Below, one piece after another: positions 34,866 to 47,133 of a stretch of 64,000 nucleotides of DNA. Below the pieces are notes generated by a model, which made no database searches, was not told where the DNA came from, and saw only the letters and a list, made by a program, of their open reading frames with translations. Position 1 is the stretch's first letter, and every line of letters starts with the position of its first letter. Made by a program: the position numbers and the translations under genes. Origin of the DNA: Isoperla grammatica (lineage: Eukaryota > Arthropoda > Insecta > Plecoptera > Perlodidae); NCBI GenBank assembly GCA_945910005.1, contig OX246744.1, positions 40,498,774-40,562,773 on the forward strand, read 5' to 3'.

Positions 34866-34990
34866 GTTGGATTGATTGATTGATTGATTAATGGGGCTTA
34901 ACGTCTCATATTTATGCAACGATGGCTAATCGAGACGATGAGCGGGTGATAATGAAGATGAGAAAGATGATAATGGAGAATAAAGCCACT
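34866..34990 (-). mobile_element. SINE/LINE 3'-end fragment, minus strand
   Basis: On the minus strand the sequence ends ATATGAGACGTTAAGCCCC followed by (ATCA)n, a tail style common in invertebrate retroposons. The adjacent CGTCTCGATTAGCC is shared with 8255-8275. Confidence 0.5.
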
Positions 34991-35571
34991 TCCGAATCAG
35001 ATCCATTGTACGTCGCGTGAGTCGTCATACGGGAGTCCAGCAAGGGAGGGCAGGGCCAAGGAGGTTATATAAACCTTGGGCAGGGCCAAGTGGGAGGATA
35101 AATATTACATTTTACAATATCTAGGATGCAGTGACTTTACAACAATGTCTTTTATACCACTTTTTTCTTCAGAAAATACATTTTGATACAGTATTTACCA
35201 AAACGTGTTTAAAATAATGCAATTATTTAACATATTGTTGATAATTAATGTTGAGCAGTGTTCATTTACCAACTAGAAATAAACGTTGATTCATTTTAAG
35301 TCTTATAGAGCAATAATCTACTAAATTGTGGGATTTCAGTACTATTTGTATGATATAAAATGATTGTTAACAGAGTTATGATGTCAGAAACTTTTAATCA
35401 CGAGCAAGATGGCGCAGGTCCGTTTCTGAGCGTGTTTTGACAGCAATATCTTTGACTTGCTGTTAAAGAGATGTTAATGCACCTTTCGAGCCGAAACCAA
35501 TTACTTCCCGTTTATTTTAACTTGAGGTAATTAGTAAGCAAATAAAAAAAATGTGTGAGCCTTCCCTATGG

Positions 35572-36263
35572 TATTATGGGGATCACTCAGTTTCAAATTA
35601 GCTTACCCGATGGCCCCATAAAAAAAATGCTAAAGATAGACTTTTCCCCGCTGTTTGCGTATGTCTATATTGAATTTGCACTAGTGGAATTTGTATTCTG
35701 TTGCAAATAAAGGCCTAATAATAACATTTGAATTAGATCCCTAATCGTAGCTTTTAAGGGCTTTTCAAACATATCTTTAGTTCTAAAATTGTTTGAGAGA
35801 CCGATCGGTAAGAACGAATTTACGAATGGGAATATTGTGCCAATGGTCTCCCGCTACCTTGAAATTTGCAGTAAAAGGCGGAAATTCGTACCTGTCGCGC
35901 TGTGTCCCGCCTGCCAGTCCAGCCACCTCTCACCTCCTGCCACCCCAACCACAGGTTGGGTTTTATAAAGGTTGACATTTTTTGTAAATACACTTTCGGG
36001 CCATGGTATTGAGGGGGTGACTCAGTTTCAAATTAGCTTACCCGATGTCCCCATAAAAAAATGCTAAAGATAGACTTTTCCCTGCTGTTTGTGTATGTCT
36101 ATATTGAATTTGCACTAGTGGAATTTGTATTCTGTTGCAAATAAGGGCCTAATAATAAAATTTGGATTAAATCCCTAATAGTAGCTTTTTAAGGGCTTTT
36201 CAAACATATCTTTAGTTCTAAAATCGTTTCAGAGACCGATCGGTAAGAACGAATTTACGAATG
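35572..36263. repeat. Direct repeat pair of about 250 bp
   Basis: 35572-35828 and 36012-36263 share CTCAGTTTCAAATTAGCTTA, ATGCTAAAGATAGACTTTTC and GAGACCGATCGGTAAGAACG with few differences. About 180 bp of unrelated sequence separates them. Confidence 0.9.
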
Positions 36264-36428
36264 AAAATAACATATACTATTAAGTAAATGTAGTATTAAG
36301 TAAAATCATTCTCGATGTAGTTTCGGGGGGGGGGGGTTTAAACCCCCTAACCCCCCCCCCCCCCCCTTAGTTACGACACTGGCTCGTACGTCACATCTGT
36401 GCGCAGGGCGGCCACATTTGTGATTAAA

Positions 36429-39400
36429 CCAAGGAGTCACGAGGGGAGTAAGGACGGGGCGTAAGCCAACCAAGGTAGTGTGACTACTAAGTAGTAGATA
36501 AGAGGGCCAGATAGATCCTTGTCTAGGATCTATCTGGAGTTCTAATCTACTACTAAGGAGTCACACTACCTTGGTTGGCTTACCACCAAGGAGTCACGAG
36601 GGGAGTACGGACGGGGCGTAAGCCAACCAAGGTAGTGTGACTACTAAGTAGTAGATAAGAGGGCCAGATAGATCCTTGTCTAGGATCTATCTGGAGTTCT
36701 AATCTACTACTAAGGAGTCACACTACCTTGGTTGGCTTACCACCAAGGAGTCACGAGGCGAGTACGGACGGGGCGTAAGCCAACCAAGGTAGTGTGACTA
36801 CTAAGTAGTAGATTAGAGGGCCAGATAGATCCTTGTCTAGGATCTATCTAGAGTTCTAATCTACTTCTAAGGAGTCACACTACCTTGGTTGGCTTACCAC
36901 CAAGGAGTCACGAGGGGAGTACGGACGGGGCGTAAGCCAACCAAGGTAGTGTGACTACTAAGTAGTAGATAAGAGGGCCAGATAGATCCTTGTCTAGGAT
37001 CTATCTGGAGTTCTAATCTACTACTAAGGAGTCACACTACCTTGGTTGGCTTACCACCAAGGAGTCACGAGGCGAGTACGGACGGGGCGTAAGCCAACCA
37101 AGGTAGTGTGACTACTAAGTAGTAGATTAGAGGGCCAGATAGATCCTTGTCTAGGATCTATCTAGAGTTCTAATCTACTTCTAAGGAGTCACACTACCTT
37201 GGTTGGCTTACCACCAAGGAGTCACGAGGGGAGTACGGACGGGGCGTAAGCCAACCAAGGTAGTGTGACTCCTAAGTAGTAGATTAGAGGGCCAGATAGA
37301 TCCTTGTCTAGGATCTATCTAGAGTTCTAATCTACTTCTAAGGAGTCACACTACCTTGGTTGGCTTACCACCAAGGAGTCACGAGGGGAGTACGGACGGG
37401 GCGTAAGCCAACCAAGGTAGTGTGACTCCTAAGTAGTAGATTAGAGGGCCAGATAGATCCTTGTCTAGGATCTATCTAGAGTTCTAATCTACTTCTAAGG
37501 AGTCACACTACCTTGGTTGGCTTACCACCAAGGAGTCACGAGGGGAGTAAGGACGGGGCGTAAGCCAACCAAGGTAGTGTGACTCCTAAGTAGTAGATTA
37601 GAGGGCCAGATAGATCCTTGTCTAGGATCTATCTAGAGTTCTAATCTACTACTAAGGAGTCACACTACCTTGGTTGGCTTACCACCAAGGAGTCACGAAC
37701 GAGGGGAGTAAGGACGGGGCGTAAGCCAACCAAGGTAGTGTGACTCCTAAGTAGTAGATTAGAGGGCCAGATAGATCCTTGTCTAGGATCTATCTAGAGT
37801 TCTAATCTACTTCTAAGGAGTCACACTACCTTGGTTGGCTTACCACCAAGGAGTCACGAACGAGGGGAGTAAGGACGGGGCGTAAGCCAACCAAGGTAGT
37901 GTGACTCCTAAGTAGTAGATTAGAGGGCCAGATAGATCCTTGTCTAGGATCTATCTAGAGTTCTAATCTACTTCTAAGGAGTCACACTACCTTGGTTGGC
38001 TTACCACCAAGGAGTCACGAGGGGAGTACGGACGGGGCGTAAGCCAACCAAGGTAGTGTGACTCCTAAGTAGTAGATTAGAGGGCCAGATAGATCCTTGT
38101 CTAGGATCTATCTAGAGTTCTAATCTACTTCTAAGGAGTCACACTACCTTGGTTGGCTTACCACCAAGGAGTCACGAACGAGGGGAGTAAGGACGGGGCG
38201 TAAGCCAACCAAGGTAGTGTGACTCCTAAGTAGTAGATTAGAGGGCCAGATAGATCCTTGTCTAGGATCTATCTAGAGTTCTAATCTACTTCTAAGGAGT
38301 CACACTACCTTGGTTGGCTTACCACCAAGGAGTCACGAACGAGGGGAGTAAGGACGGGGCGTAAGCCAACCAAGGTAGTGTGACTCCTAAGTAGTAGATT
38401 AGAGGGCCAGATAGATCCTTGTCTAGGATCTATCTAGAGTTCTAATCTACTTCTAAGGAGTCACACTACCTTGGTTGGCTTACCACCAAGGAGTCACGAA
38501 CGAGGGGAGTATGGACGGGGCGTAAGCCAACCAAGGTAGTGTGACTACTAAGTAGTAGATTAGAGGGCCAGATAGATCCTTGTCTAGGATCTATCTGGAG
38601 TTCTAATCTACTACTAAGGAGTCACACTACCTTGGTTGGCTTACCACCAAGGAGTCACGAGGGGAGTAAGGACGGGGCGTAAGCCAACCAAGGTAGTGTG
38701 ACTACTAAGTAGTAGATTAGAGGGCCAGATAGATCCTTGTCTAGGATCTATCTGGAGTTGGTTCTAATCTACTACTAAGGAGTCACACTACCTTGGTTGG
38801 CTTACCACCAAGGAGTCACGAGGCGAGTACGGACGGGGCGTAAGCCAACCAAGGTAGTGTGACTACTAAGTAGTAGATTAGAGGGCCAGATAGATCCTTG
38901 TCTAGGATCTATCTGGAGTTCTAATCTACTACTAAGGAGTCACACTACCTTGGTTGGCTTACCACCAAGGAGTCACGAGGCGAGTAAGGACGGGGCGTAA
39001 GCCAACCAAGGTAGTGTGACTACTAAGTAGTAGATTAGAGGGCCAGATAGATCCTTGTCTAGGATCTATCTGGAGTTCTAATCTACTACTAAGGAGTCAC
39101 ACTACCTTGGTTGGCTTACCACCAAGGAGTCACGAGGGGAGTAAGGACGGGGCGTAAGCCAACCAAGGTAGTGTGACTACTAAGTAGTAGATTAGAGGGC
39201 CAGATAGATCCTTGTCTAGGATCTATCTGGAGTTCTAATCTACTACTAAGGAGTCACACTACCTTGGTTGGCTTACCACCAAGGAGTCACGAGGGGAGTA
39301 CGGACGGGGCGTAAGCCAACCAAGGTAGTGTGACTACTAAGTAGTAGATTAGAGGGCCAGATAGATCCTTGTCTAGGATCTATCTGGAGTTCTAATCTAC

Positions 39401-42400
39401 TACTAAGGAGTCACACTACCTTGGTTGGCTTACCACCAAGGAGTCACGAGGGGAGTACGGACGGGGCGTAAGCCAACCAAGGTAGTGTGACTACTAAGTA
39501 GTAGATTAGAGGGCCAGATAGATCCTTGTCTAGGATCTATCTGGAGTTGGTTCTAATCTACTACTAAGGAGTCACACTACCTTGGTTGGCTTACCACCAA
39601 GGAGTCACGAGGGGAGTACGGACGGGGCGTAAGCCAACCAAGGTAGTGTGACTACTAAGTAGTAGATAAGAGGGCCAGATAGATCCTTGTCTAGGATCTA
39701 TCTGGAGTTGGTTCTAATCTACTACTAAGGAGTCACACTACCTTGGTTGGCTTACCACCAAGGAGTCACGAGGCGAGTACGGACGGGGCGTAAGCCAACC
39801 AAGGTAGCGTGACTACTAAGTAGTAGATTAGAGGGCCAGATAGATCCTTGTCTAGGATCTATCTGGAGTTGGTTCTAATCTACTACTAAGGAGTCACACT
39901 ACCTTGGTTGGCTTACCACCAAGGAGTCACGAGGCGAGTACGGACGGGGCGTAAGCCAACCAAGGTAGCGTGACTACTAAGTAGTAGATTAGAGGGCCAG
40001 ATAGATCCTTGTCTAGGATCTATCTGGAGTTGGTTCTAATCTACTACTAAGGAGTCACACTACCTTGGTTGGCTTACCACCAAGGAGTCACGAGGGGAGT
40101 ACGGACGGGGCGTAAGCCAACCAAGGTAGTGTGACTACTAAGTAGTAGATTAGAGGGCCAGATAGATCCTTGTCTAGGATCTATCTGGAGTTCTAATCTA
40201 CTACTAAGGAGTCACACTACCTTGGTTGGCTTACCACCAAGGAGTCACGAGGGGAGTAAGGACGGGGCGTAAGCCAACCAAGGTAGTGTGACTACTAAGT
40301 AGTAGATTAGAGGGCCAGATAGATCCTTGTCTAGGATCTATCTGGAGTTCTAATCTACTACTAAGGAGTCACACTACCTTGGTTGGCTTACCACCAAGGA
40401 GTCACGAGGCGAGTACGGACGGGGCGTAAGCCAACCAAGGTAGTGTGACTACTAAGTAGTAGATTAGAGGGCCAGATAGATCCTTGTCTAGGATCTATCT
40501 GGAGTTCTAATCTACTACTAAGGAGTCACACTACCTTGGTTGGCTTACCACCAAGGAGTCACGAGGGGAGTAAGGACGGGGCGTAAGCCAACCAAGGTAG
40601 TGTGACTACTAAGTAGTAGATTAGAGGGCCAGATAGATCCTTGTCTAGGATCTATCTGGAGTTCTAATCTACTACTAAGGAGTCACACTACCTTGGTTGG
40701 CTTACCACCAAGGAGTCACGAGGCGAGTACGGACGGGGCGTAAGCCAACCAAGGTAGTGTGACTACTAAGTAGTAGATTAGAGGGCCAGATAGATCCTTG
40801 TCTAGGATCTATCTGGAGTTGGTTCTAATCTACTACTAAGGAGTCACACTACCTTGGTTGGCTTACCACCAAGGAGTCACGAGGCGAGTACGGACGGGGC
40901 GTAAGCCAACCAAGGTAGTGTGACTACTAAGTAGTAGATTAGAGGGCCAGATAGATCCTTGTCTAGGATCTATCTGGAGTTCTAATCTACTACTAAGGAG
41001 TCACACTACCTTGGTTGGCTTACCACCAAGGAGTCACGAGGGGAGTAAGGACGGGGCGTAAGCCAACCAAGGTAGTGTGACTACTAAGTAGTAGATTAGA
41101 GGGCCAGATAGATCCTTGTCTAGGATCTATCTGGAGTTGTAATCTACTACTAAGGAGTCACACTACCTTGGTTGGCTTACCACCAAGGAGTCACGAGGCG
41201 AGTACGGACGGGGCGTAAGCCAACCAAGGTAGTGTGACTACTAAGTAGTAGATTAGAGGGCCAGATAGATCCTTGTCTAGGATCTATCTGGAGTTGGTTC
41301 TAATCTACTACTAAGGAGTCACACTACCTTGGTTGGCTTACCACCAAGGAGTCACGAGGCGAGTACGGACGGGGCGTAAGCCAACCAAGGTAGTGTGACT
41401 ACTAAGTAGTAGATTAGAGGGCCAGATAGATCCTTGTCTAGGATCTATCTGGAGTTCTAATCTACTACTAAGGAGTCACACTACCTTGGTTGGCTTACCA
41501 CCAAGGAGTCACGAGGGGAGTACGGACGGGGCGTAAGCCAACCAAGGTAGTGTGACTACTAAGTAGTAGATTAGAGGGCCAGATAGATCCTTGTCTAGGA
41601 TCTATCTGGAGTTGGTTCTAATCTACTACTAAGGAGTCACACTACCTTGGTTGGCTTACCACCAAGGAGTCACGAGGGGAGTACGGACGGGGCGTAAGCC
41701 AACCAAGGTAGTGTGACTACTAAGTAGTAGATAAGAGGGCCAGATAGATCCTTGTCTAGGATCTATCTGGAGTTGGTTCTAATCTACTACTAAGGAGTCA
41801 CACTACCTTGGTTGGCTTACCACCAAGGAGTCACGAGGGGAGTACGGACGGGGCGTAAGCCAACCAAGGTAGTGTGACTACTAAGTAGTAGATTAGAGGG
41901 CCAGATAGATCCTTGTCTAGGATCTATCTGGAGTTGGTTCTAATCTACTACTAAGGAGTCACACTACCTTGGTTGGCTTACCACCAAGGAGTCACGAGGC
42001 GAGTACGGACGGGGCGTAAGCCAACCAAGGTAGTGTGACTCCTAAGTAGTAGATTAGAGGGCCAGATAGATCCTTGTCTAGGATCTATCTGGAGTTGGTT
42101 CTAATCTACTACTAAGGAGTCACACTACCTTGGTTGGCTTACCACCAAGGAGTCACGAGGCGAGTACGGACGGGGCGTAAGCCAACCAAGGTAGTGTGAC
42201 TACTAAGTAGTAGATTAGAGGGCCAGATAGATCCTTGTCTAGGATCTATCTGGAGTTGGTTCTAATCTACTACTAAGGAGTCACACTACCTTGGTTGGCT
42301 TACCACCAAGGAGTCACGAGGCGAGTACGGACGGGGCGTAAGCCAACCAAGGTAGTGTGACTCCTAAGTAGTAGATTAGAGGGCCAGATAGATCCTTGTC

Positions 42401-42970
42401 TAGGATCTATCTGGAGTTGGTTCTAATCTACTACTAAGGAGTCACACTACCTTGGTTGGCTTACCACCAAGGAGTCACGAGGCGAGTACGGACGGGGCGT
42501 AAGCCAACCAAGGTAGTGTGACTCCTAAGTAGTAGATTAGAGGGCCAGATAGATCCTTGTCTAGGATCTATCTGGAGTTGGTTCTAATCTACTACTAAGG
42601 AGTCACACTACCTTGGTTGGCTTACCACCAAGGAGTCACGAGGCGAGTACGGACGGGGCGTAAGCCAACCAAGGTAGTGTGACTCCTAAGTAGTAGATTA
42701 GAGGGCCAGATAGATCCTTGTCTAGGATCTATCTGGAGTTCTAATCTACTACTAAGGAGTCACACTACCTTGGTTGGCTTACCACCAAGGAGTCACGAGG
42801 CGAGTACGGACGGGGCGTAAGCCAACCAAGGTAGTGTGACTCCTAAGTAGTAGATTAGAGGGCCAGATAGATCCTTGTCTAGGATCTATCTGGAGTTCTA
42901 ATCTACTACTAAGGAGTCACACTACCTTGGTTGGCTTACCACCAAGGAGTCACGAACGAGGGGAGTACTC
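36429..42970. repeat. Satellite of 41 tandem hairpin units (157 or 161 bp)
   Basis: Unit starts (CCAAGGAGTCACG) were read at 36429, 36586, 36743 and so on to 42942: 41 complete units plus a partial one. Each unit is a linker of about 35 bases plus a near-palindrome of about 122 bases. Its left arm GTAAGCCAACCAAGGTAGTG, continuing to GCCAGATAGATCC, pairs with the right arm ending CACTACCTTGGTTGGCTTAC around a 5-base loop (GATCCT TGTCT AGGATC). Units are 161 bp where AACG is added in the linker (middle block, 37685-38646) or TTGG in the right arm (scattered from 38647 on). Neighbouring units are nearly identical. No stretch is plausibly coding. The array starts 47 bases after the hAT-like end at 36381. 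Confidence 0.97.
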
Positions 42971-43002
42971 CCCTCATGACTCCTTGGTTCGTTCCTCGGG
43001 GA
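42942..43002. repeat. Palindrome closing the hairpin satellite
   Basis: CCAAGGAGTCACGAACGAGG GGAGTACTCCCCTC is followed by ATGACTCCTTGG, an inverted repeat centred near GAGTACTC at about 42964. Only the linker of the satellite unit takes part, so the array ends by folding back on its own linker. Confidence 0.8.
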
Positions 43003-44176
43003 TAGTCCTTGTGCCCCATGGCATCGCCCGTCCCATCTTCATGCGCCCACATATGCGTCCATCTTCAACGGCTCCTCCGATCGCTCCCCCCGAGACTCCC
43101 CAGACTTACCACTTTTAACCCACCTCGACCGTGTCACGTCACCTTCCCCCCTTTAACCCCCTCTTTGGCTTGTGCTAGCTGCTCATTTTTCTAACCACCA
43201 ATCAACTTTCATGATTCGACCACCCGCTCAAGCCAAAATGCTAGAGTGGGGCTCAGACCAAACTCCTAACAACAATCCAACTTGGGCCTCCCAAAACTCC
43301 TGACACAGCAAAGTTACCAAATTACTATTATGACCATTATGCTGTGTCAGTATTCTAATGTTAGTATTGTTGCCCTAGATTGATGGTTGCACAATAGCCA
43401 CGACAATAAACACGACAGTGAAGGAATCCAGTGTGAAAATAAATAAACTTCCATTTTCACACTACAGTATTTGCGTGGGCTTGTCTCGGGCGGTTCGCTG
43501 GTTGTCTACGAGCTGCTCGCCCGAGACAAAAGCATGTGTAAGGTAGTTTTAGGGCGAGTTTACACTTAACTTATCACAATGAATGCAAGAGAAGGTTAGT
43601 AGACTGTCTTGGACCTGGAGTCTTGGACCTACATACTTGTCTACATACTTAGATACCTACATACCTCGTCTCGGGCTTCTTAGCGTGATCTGCCGTAAGA
43701 AGACTAGTTCTCGGAAGACAACTATCTGCAACAACAATACAAGTCAATCAAAACAGATCCTGAGTGTTAATTGGTCGATAATGAGCAAGTACAGGCTATA
43801 CACACACTACTATTCAGTTCATTCATATTCGATTCATTACGGCATCAAAATATTGTATTTCCTTGCCCATTTCAGTGCACAGTGCATAATATACCAACAC
43901 TACCATTTTTTAAATTTGTCCATGTATATTGTTGCTTTCACCATTTCACATATTGATCAGTTTTTTTTTTTTTGGAACAGATTCCAGAAAAAAGATACAT
44001 TGCGATTTCACTGTAATCGACGTCACGCGAAACGTTTCTTGTAATAGACATCGAAACTTAAATAAATGCAATTATTATTATTATTTTTATTATTTTTATA
44101 AAATTTCACTAGCGTGAGTTGATACAAGAATATTAAAAACAGAAACATATAAAGATCAAGATAGAAGAAAATATGA
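43003..44176. other. Intergenic; MITE relic at 43476-43560
   Basis: A C-rich segment (43010-43170), then AT-rich sequence. 43476-43560 contains TGTCTCGGGCGGTTCGCTGG and AAAGCATGTGTAAGGTAGTTT, related to the element at 1816-1973. A 153-residue frame at 43583-44044 has no recognisable features. Confidence 0.5.
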
Positions 44177-45002
44177 CTAAAGTCTGTGTCAGGGAAAGGT
44201 TGCGCCGAGGCAAGTAACTTCTCCGCCGCGCTCTTCCCCCACCATGCGGCTAGGCTACTGGACAAATGTGAATGACTATTGACATTCCGCAGATTTTTTT
44301 TTTGTCAAGATAATGGTAATTGGTGACAGTAGAAATGTAAAAACTCACATTTTTGTTGTTTTGTAAATTTTTGAATGGATTTATTTCACCATCATTGTTT
44401 TTATTTATTAATATATTTATTTATTGATAAATTTTTAATGGTATCTTATTCACATGCAATATAAAACTGATTATCAAGTCATGATTTGACCTTTGATATG
44501 CGTTTGAGTCGCAAAACTGATCATATTACAATACAGTATATGAAGAATTAATGTTAATAACAAAACTATTATCTCATTTCTGTTTATATTACCCATCATT
44601 GTTATCAAGCATTGAACACAACTCTTGCCACTCACTCACTCAGTGACACTCACTACCTATTTCGACATAGATTATTACATAATCTATCACCCAAGCTAAA
44701 AACTACATGTGCTTAATTCACATGTGTTTACTAGCTTAATTTCTGGTGTTTTTTGTAATTCAAAAACGAGGGTATGTTAGTTTTTCTTCAATATTCCAAA
44801 TGATTCGATAAAAGTTACAAAACAATAAAAATGTGAGTTTCAAATTTCTACTGTTACCAATTACCATTATCTTGACGGACCATCTCTGCGGAATGTCAAT
44901 AGTCCTTCACCCTTGTCCAGTAGCCGAGCCGCATGGTGGGGGAAGAGCGCGGCGGAGAAGTTTACCTGCCTCGGCGCAACCTTTCCCTGAAACAGACTTT
45001 AG
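44177..45002. mobile_element. Foldback element with arms of about 185 bp
   Basis: 44177-44362 and 44820-45002 are reverse complements. They start CTAAAGTCTGT(G/T)TCAGGG and share GCCGCGCTCTTCCCCCACCA, ATTCCGCAGA and GATAATGGTAATTGGT. The spacer of about 460 bp is AT-rich and non-coding. No TSD is evident. Confidence 0.85.
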
Positions 45003-45224
45003 GTAGGCCTACTGGAAAATAGAACAAAAATTGATATTTGCTATTATTAATAAGTAATTATCTAGACATCTGTGAAGCCAAGCAGTATTTGTCTATTGTT
45101 AAAACATTTGCTATGTTTATTTATTAGGAAATGGACACTACAGCATTTTATGCCAATAGGCGTGACCATCCAAACGTAAAACAACAATATATAGTAAATT
45201 AACAAGATAAACATCAGAGATCCG

Positions 45225-45690
45225 ACTAGGCTAGGCTAGGCTAGGCTAGAATGTGTCCAGCTGCATTTTTTTGAGCAGCCAGCTAGCTAGCTTTTGGCTA
45301 GCTACGTTTTTTCAATCAGCCCGGCTAGCTTTCTCTTAGCTGGCTAGGTTTTGTCAAGCTGCAGGCTAGCTAGCTTTGGTCTGGCTCGTTTTATCGAGCA
45401 GCCAGCTAGCTAGCTTCTAGCTGGCTACGTTTTTTTCATAAAGCTGGCTAGCTTTCTCTTAGCTGGCTACGTTTTATCGAGCTGCAAGCTAGCTAGGTTT
45501 TGGCTACATTTTTGCGAGCTGCAGGCTAGGTTCGCTGGCTAAGATTTTCGAGTAGCTGGCTAGCTAGCTTTTGGCTGGCTACGTTTTCTCAAGCAGCTTG
45601 TTCTTAGCTGGCTGTCTTTCTAGGTTGTGGCTGGCTACATTTTTGCGAGCTGGCTAAGATTTTCAAGTAGCTGGCTGTGTTAGCTTTTGT
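45225..45690 (+). repeat. Left subterminal GCTAGC repeats
   Basis: More than twenty irregular modules such as AGCTGGCTAGCTAGCTTTTG and GGCTACGTTTTTTC spaced 20-45 bases apart. Confidence 0.85.
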
Positions 45691-46774
45691 TTCCCAACAT
45701 GTGTTCGTCCAGCAGCATTTGATGTGTTTCGTTTCCCTCAAAGGGACAATGGACCTTGTTTATTCACACTTTCAACGCAGTTAATCTTATTGTACTCCCA
45801 ATACCGCCTACCGCCTAATAGCCGCCTGGCACAATAATTGACTGCAAGGTTGTCAGTGCAAGTTCGAAGGGGTCTTTTCACTGGTAACATCGTAAATTAT
45901 TTTCATTCTCAAAGCATTATTCAAGCATTCAAGTATTATTCACAAGACATTGCTGCTTGCTATTGGGGGTGAAAGAGATATTACGGAGAGAGCGAGGGAG
46001 AGAGATACGCATTCTTCGCCAAATACACATCTTGGCTACGCAGGAAGCGGTCGCAAGTGGTCAATTAGGGTGGCCGCCCAGGCCGATGTCGGCAACAACC
46101 CGTCATTTCATACTGGAAGAACTACAGTCGTCGAACATTGTATTGCAGGATCTAACCAAGATAATAGCGGGATGTATGTCAACCATGTGGAGGGGGGGGA
46201 GGGGGGGGTTGAGAGGCGTCTTGCGCTTTCTTGTTTTCTGTAATAAAAATCACCTTTTCTTGTCATCTGCTTGACTTTAAGGAAACCCAAAATACTAACC
46301 TCCCCCTACCCCTGCCAATCTAGCTGGCATCAGCAGGGAGGATATATGGAAAAGTGCAGTCGCCACATTAGTACAGTAACTTCACACAGGCTATCCAGTT
46401 TACTACAACATCGTATTGACTTTTTAATTAGGATTTTCCAAAAAAATAAGTGGGCGAACGCGTCCGCCGCCCCCGCCCCCCCCCTCCCCCCAGGAAAAAT
46501 AGTAGGTGGCCGTGTTCACCCTGAAATTAAGCACAGGCTACCACTAGATTATTATTTACTCGTCATTAACTTTTTAAACATATATAGCAAATATAAATAA
46601 CCGATTTTTCATCCATAGTAATCACTTCACTTAGCTATTCAATTCACTAGTTATTCACTAGCTATTCATCACTTAGCTATTCGCAACCTGTCAAATAAGC
46701 AGGTTTCATGTTTCGTTTGCACCTAATTTTTGTAATGCAAGGCTATGATTCTAACTGTTATGTTCTTTCTGCCC

Positions 46775-47110
46775 CGGCTAGCTTCCAGCTAGGCTAGGCT
46801 AGGCTAAGCTATGTTTCTCCCGTATCAGCTAGTTTCAAGCTAGGCTAGGCTATGTTTTTTTTACTCCGGCTATCTTCTGGCTGGGCTGGGCTATGTTCTT
46901 TGTAAGCCAGCTAGATTCCAGCTCGGCTCGGCTAGGTTCGTTTTAAGCTAGCTAGCTTCGAGCTCGGCTGGGCTATGTTCTGTGAAAGCCAGCTAACTTT
47001 TAGCTCGGCTACGTTTTTTTTTTTAAAGCTAACCGCGGCTAGGCTTGCAGCTGGGCTAGCTTTGCCAGTGACTGGCTAGGCTAGGCTTCGGCTATGTTCA
47101 AAAAACAAAA
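46775..47110 (-). repeat. Right subterminal GCTAGC repeats
   Basis: Irregular modules such as CAGCTAGGCTAGGCTA, GGCTATGTT and AGCCAGCTA. They are related to the left set and spread over about 330 bases. Confidence 0.8.
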
Positions 47111-47133
47111 CTAGTCGGATCCCTGATAAACAT

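Larger units (their letters stand above)
34090..36381. mobile_element. hAT-like element ends enclosing 2.3 kb
   Basis: The left end CAGTGGCGTTACTAGG and the right end CCTTAGTTACGACACTG are imperfect inverted repeats of the CAGTGGCGTAACTAG type common in hAT elements. Long G or C runs follow both ends. No matching 8-bp duplication is visible, so the ends may have diverged or belong to different copies. The interior has a duplicated 250-bp segment and a SINE fragment, but no transposase. Confidence 0.55.
45215..47125. mobile_element. hAT-like element with mirrored GCTAG arrays
   Basis: Termini CAGAGATCCGACTAG (left) and CTAGTCGGATCCCTG (right) with a perfect 8-bp duplication ATAAACAT (45207-45214 and 47126-47133). 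Both inner flanks are filled with irregular GGCTAGCTAG / AGCTGGCTA repeats. The 1-kb middle has frames of 97-109 residues (45950-46274) that I do not recognise; they could be captured sequence. No transposase is seen. Confidence 0.92.

Noticed and set aside
36429..42970. Possible CRISPR-like array of repeats and spacers
   Set aside because: Units are almost identical over their whole length, so there are no unique spacers, and the context is eukaryotic. It is a hairpin satellite.
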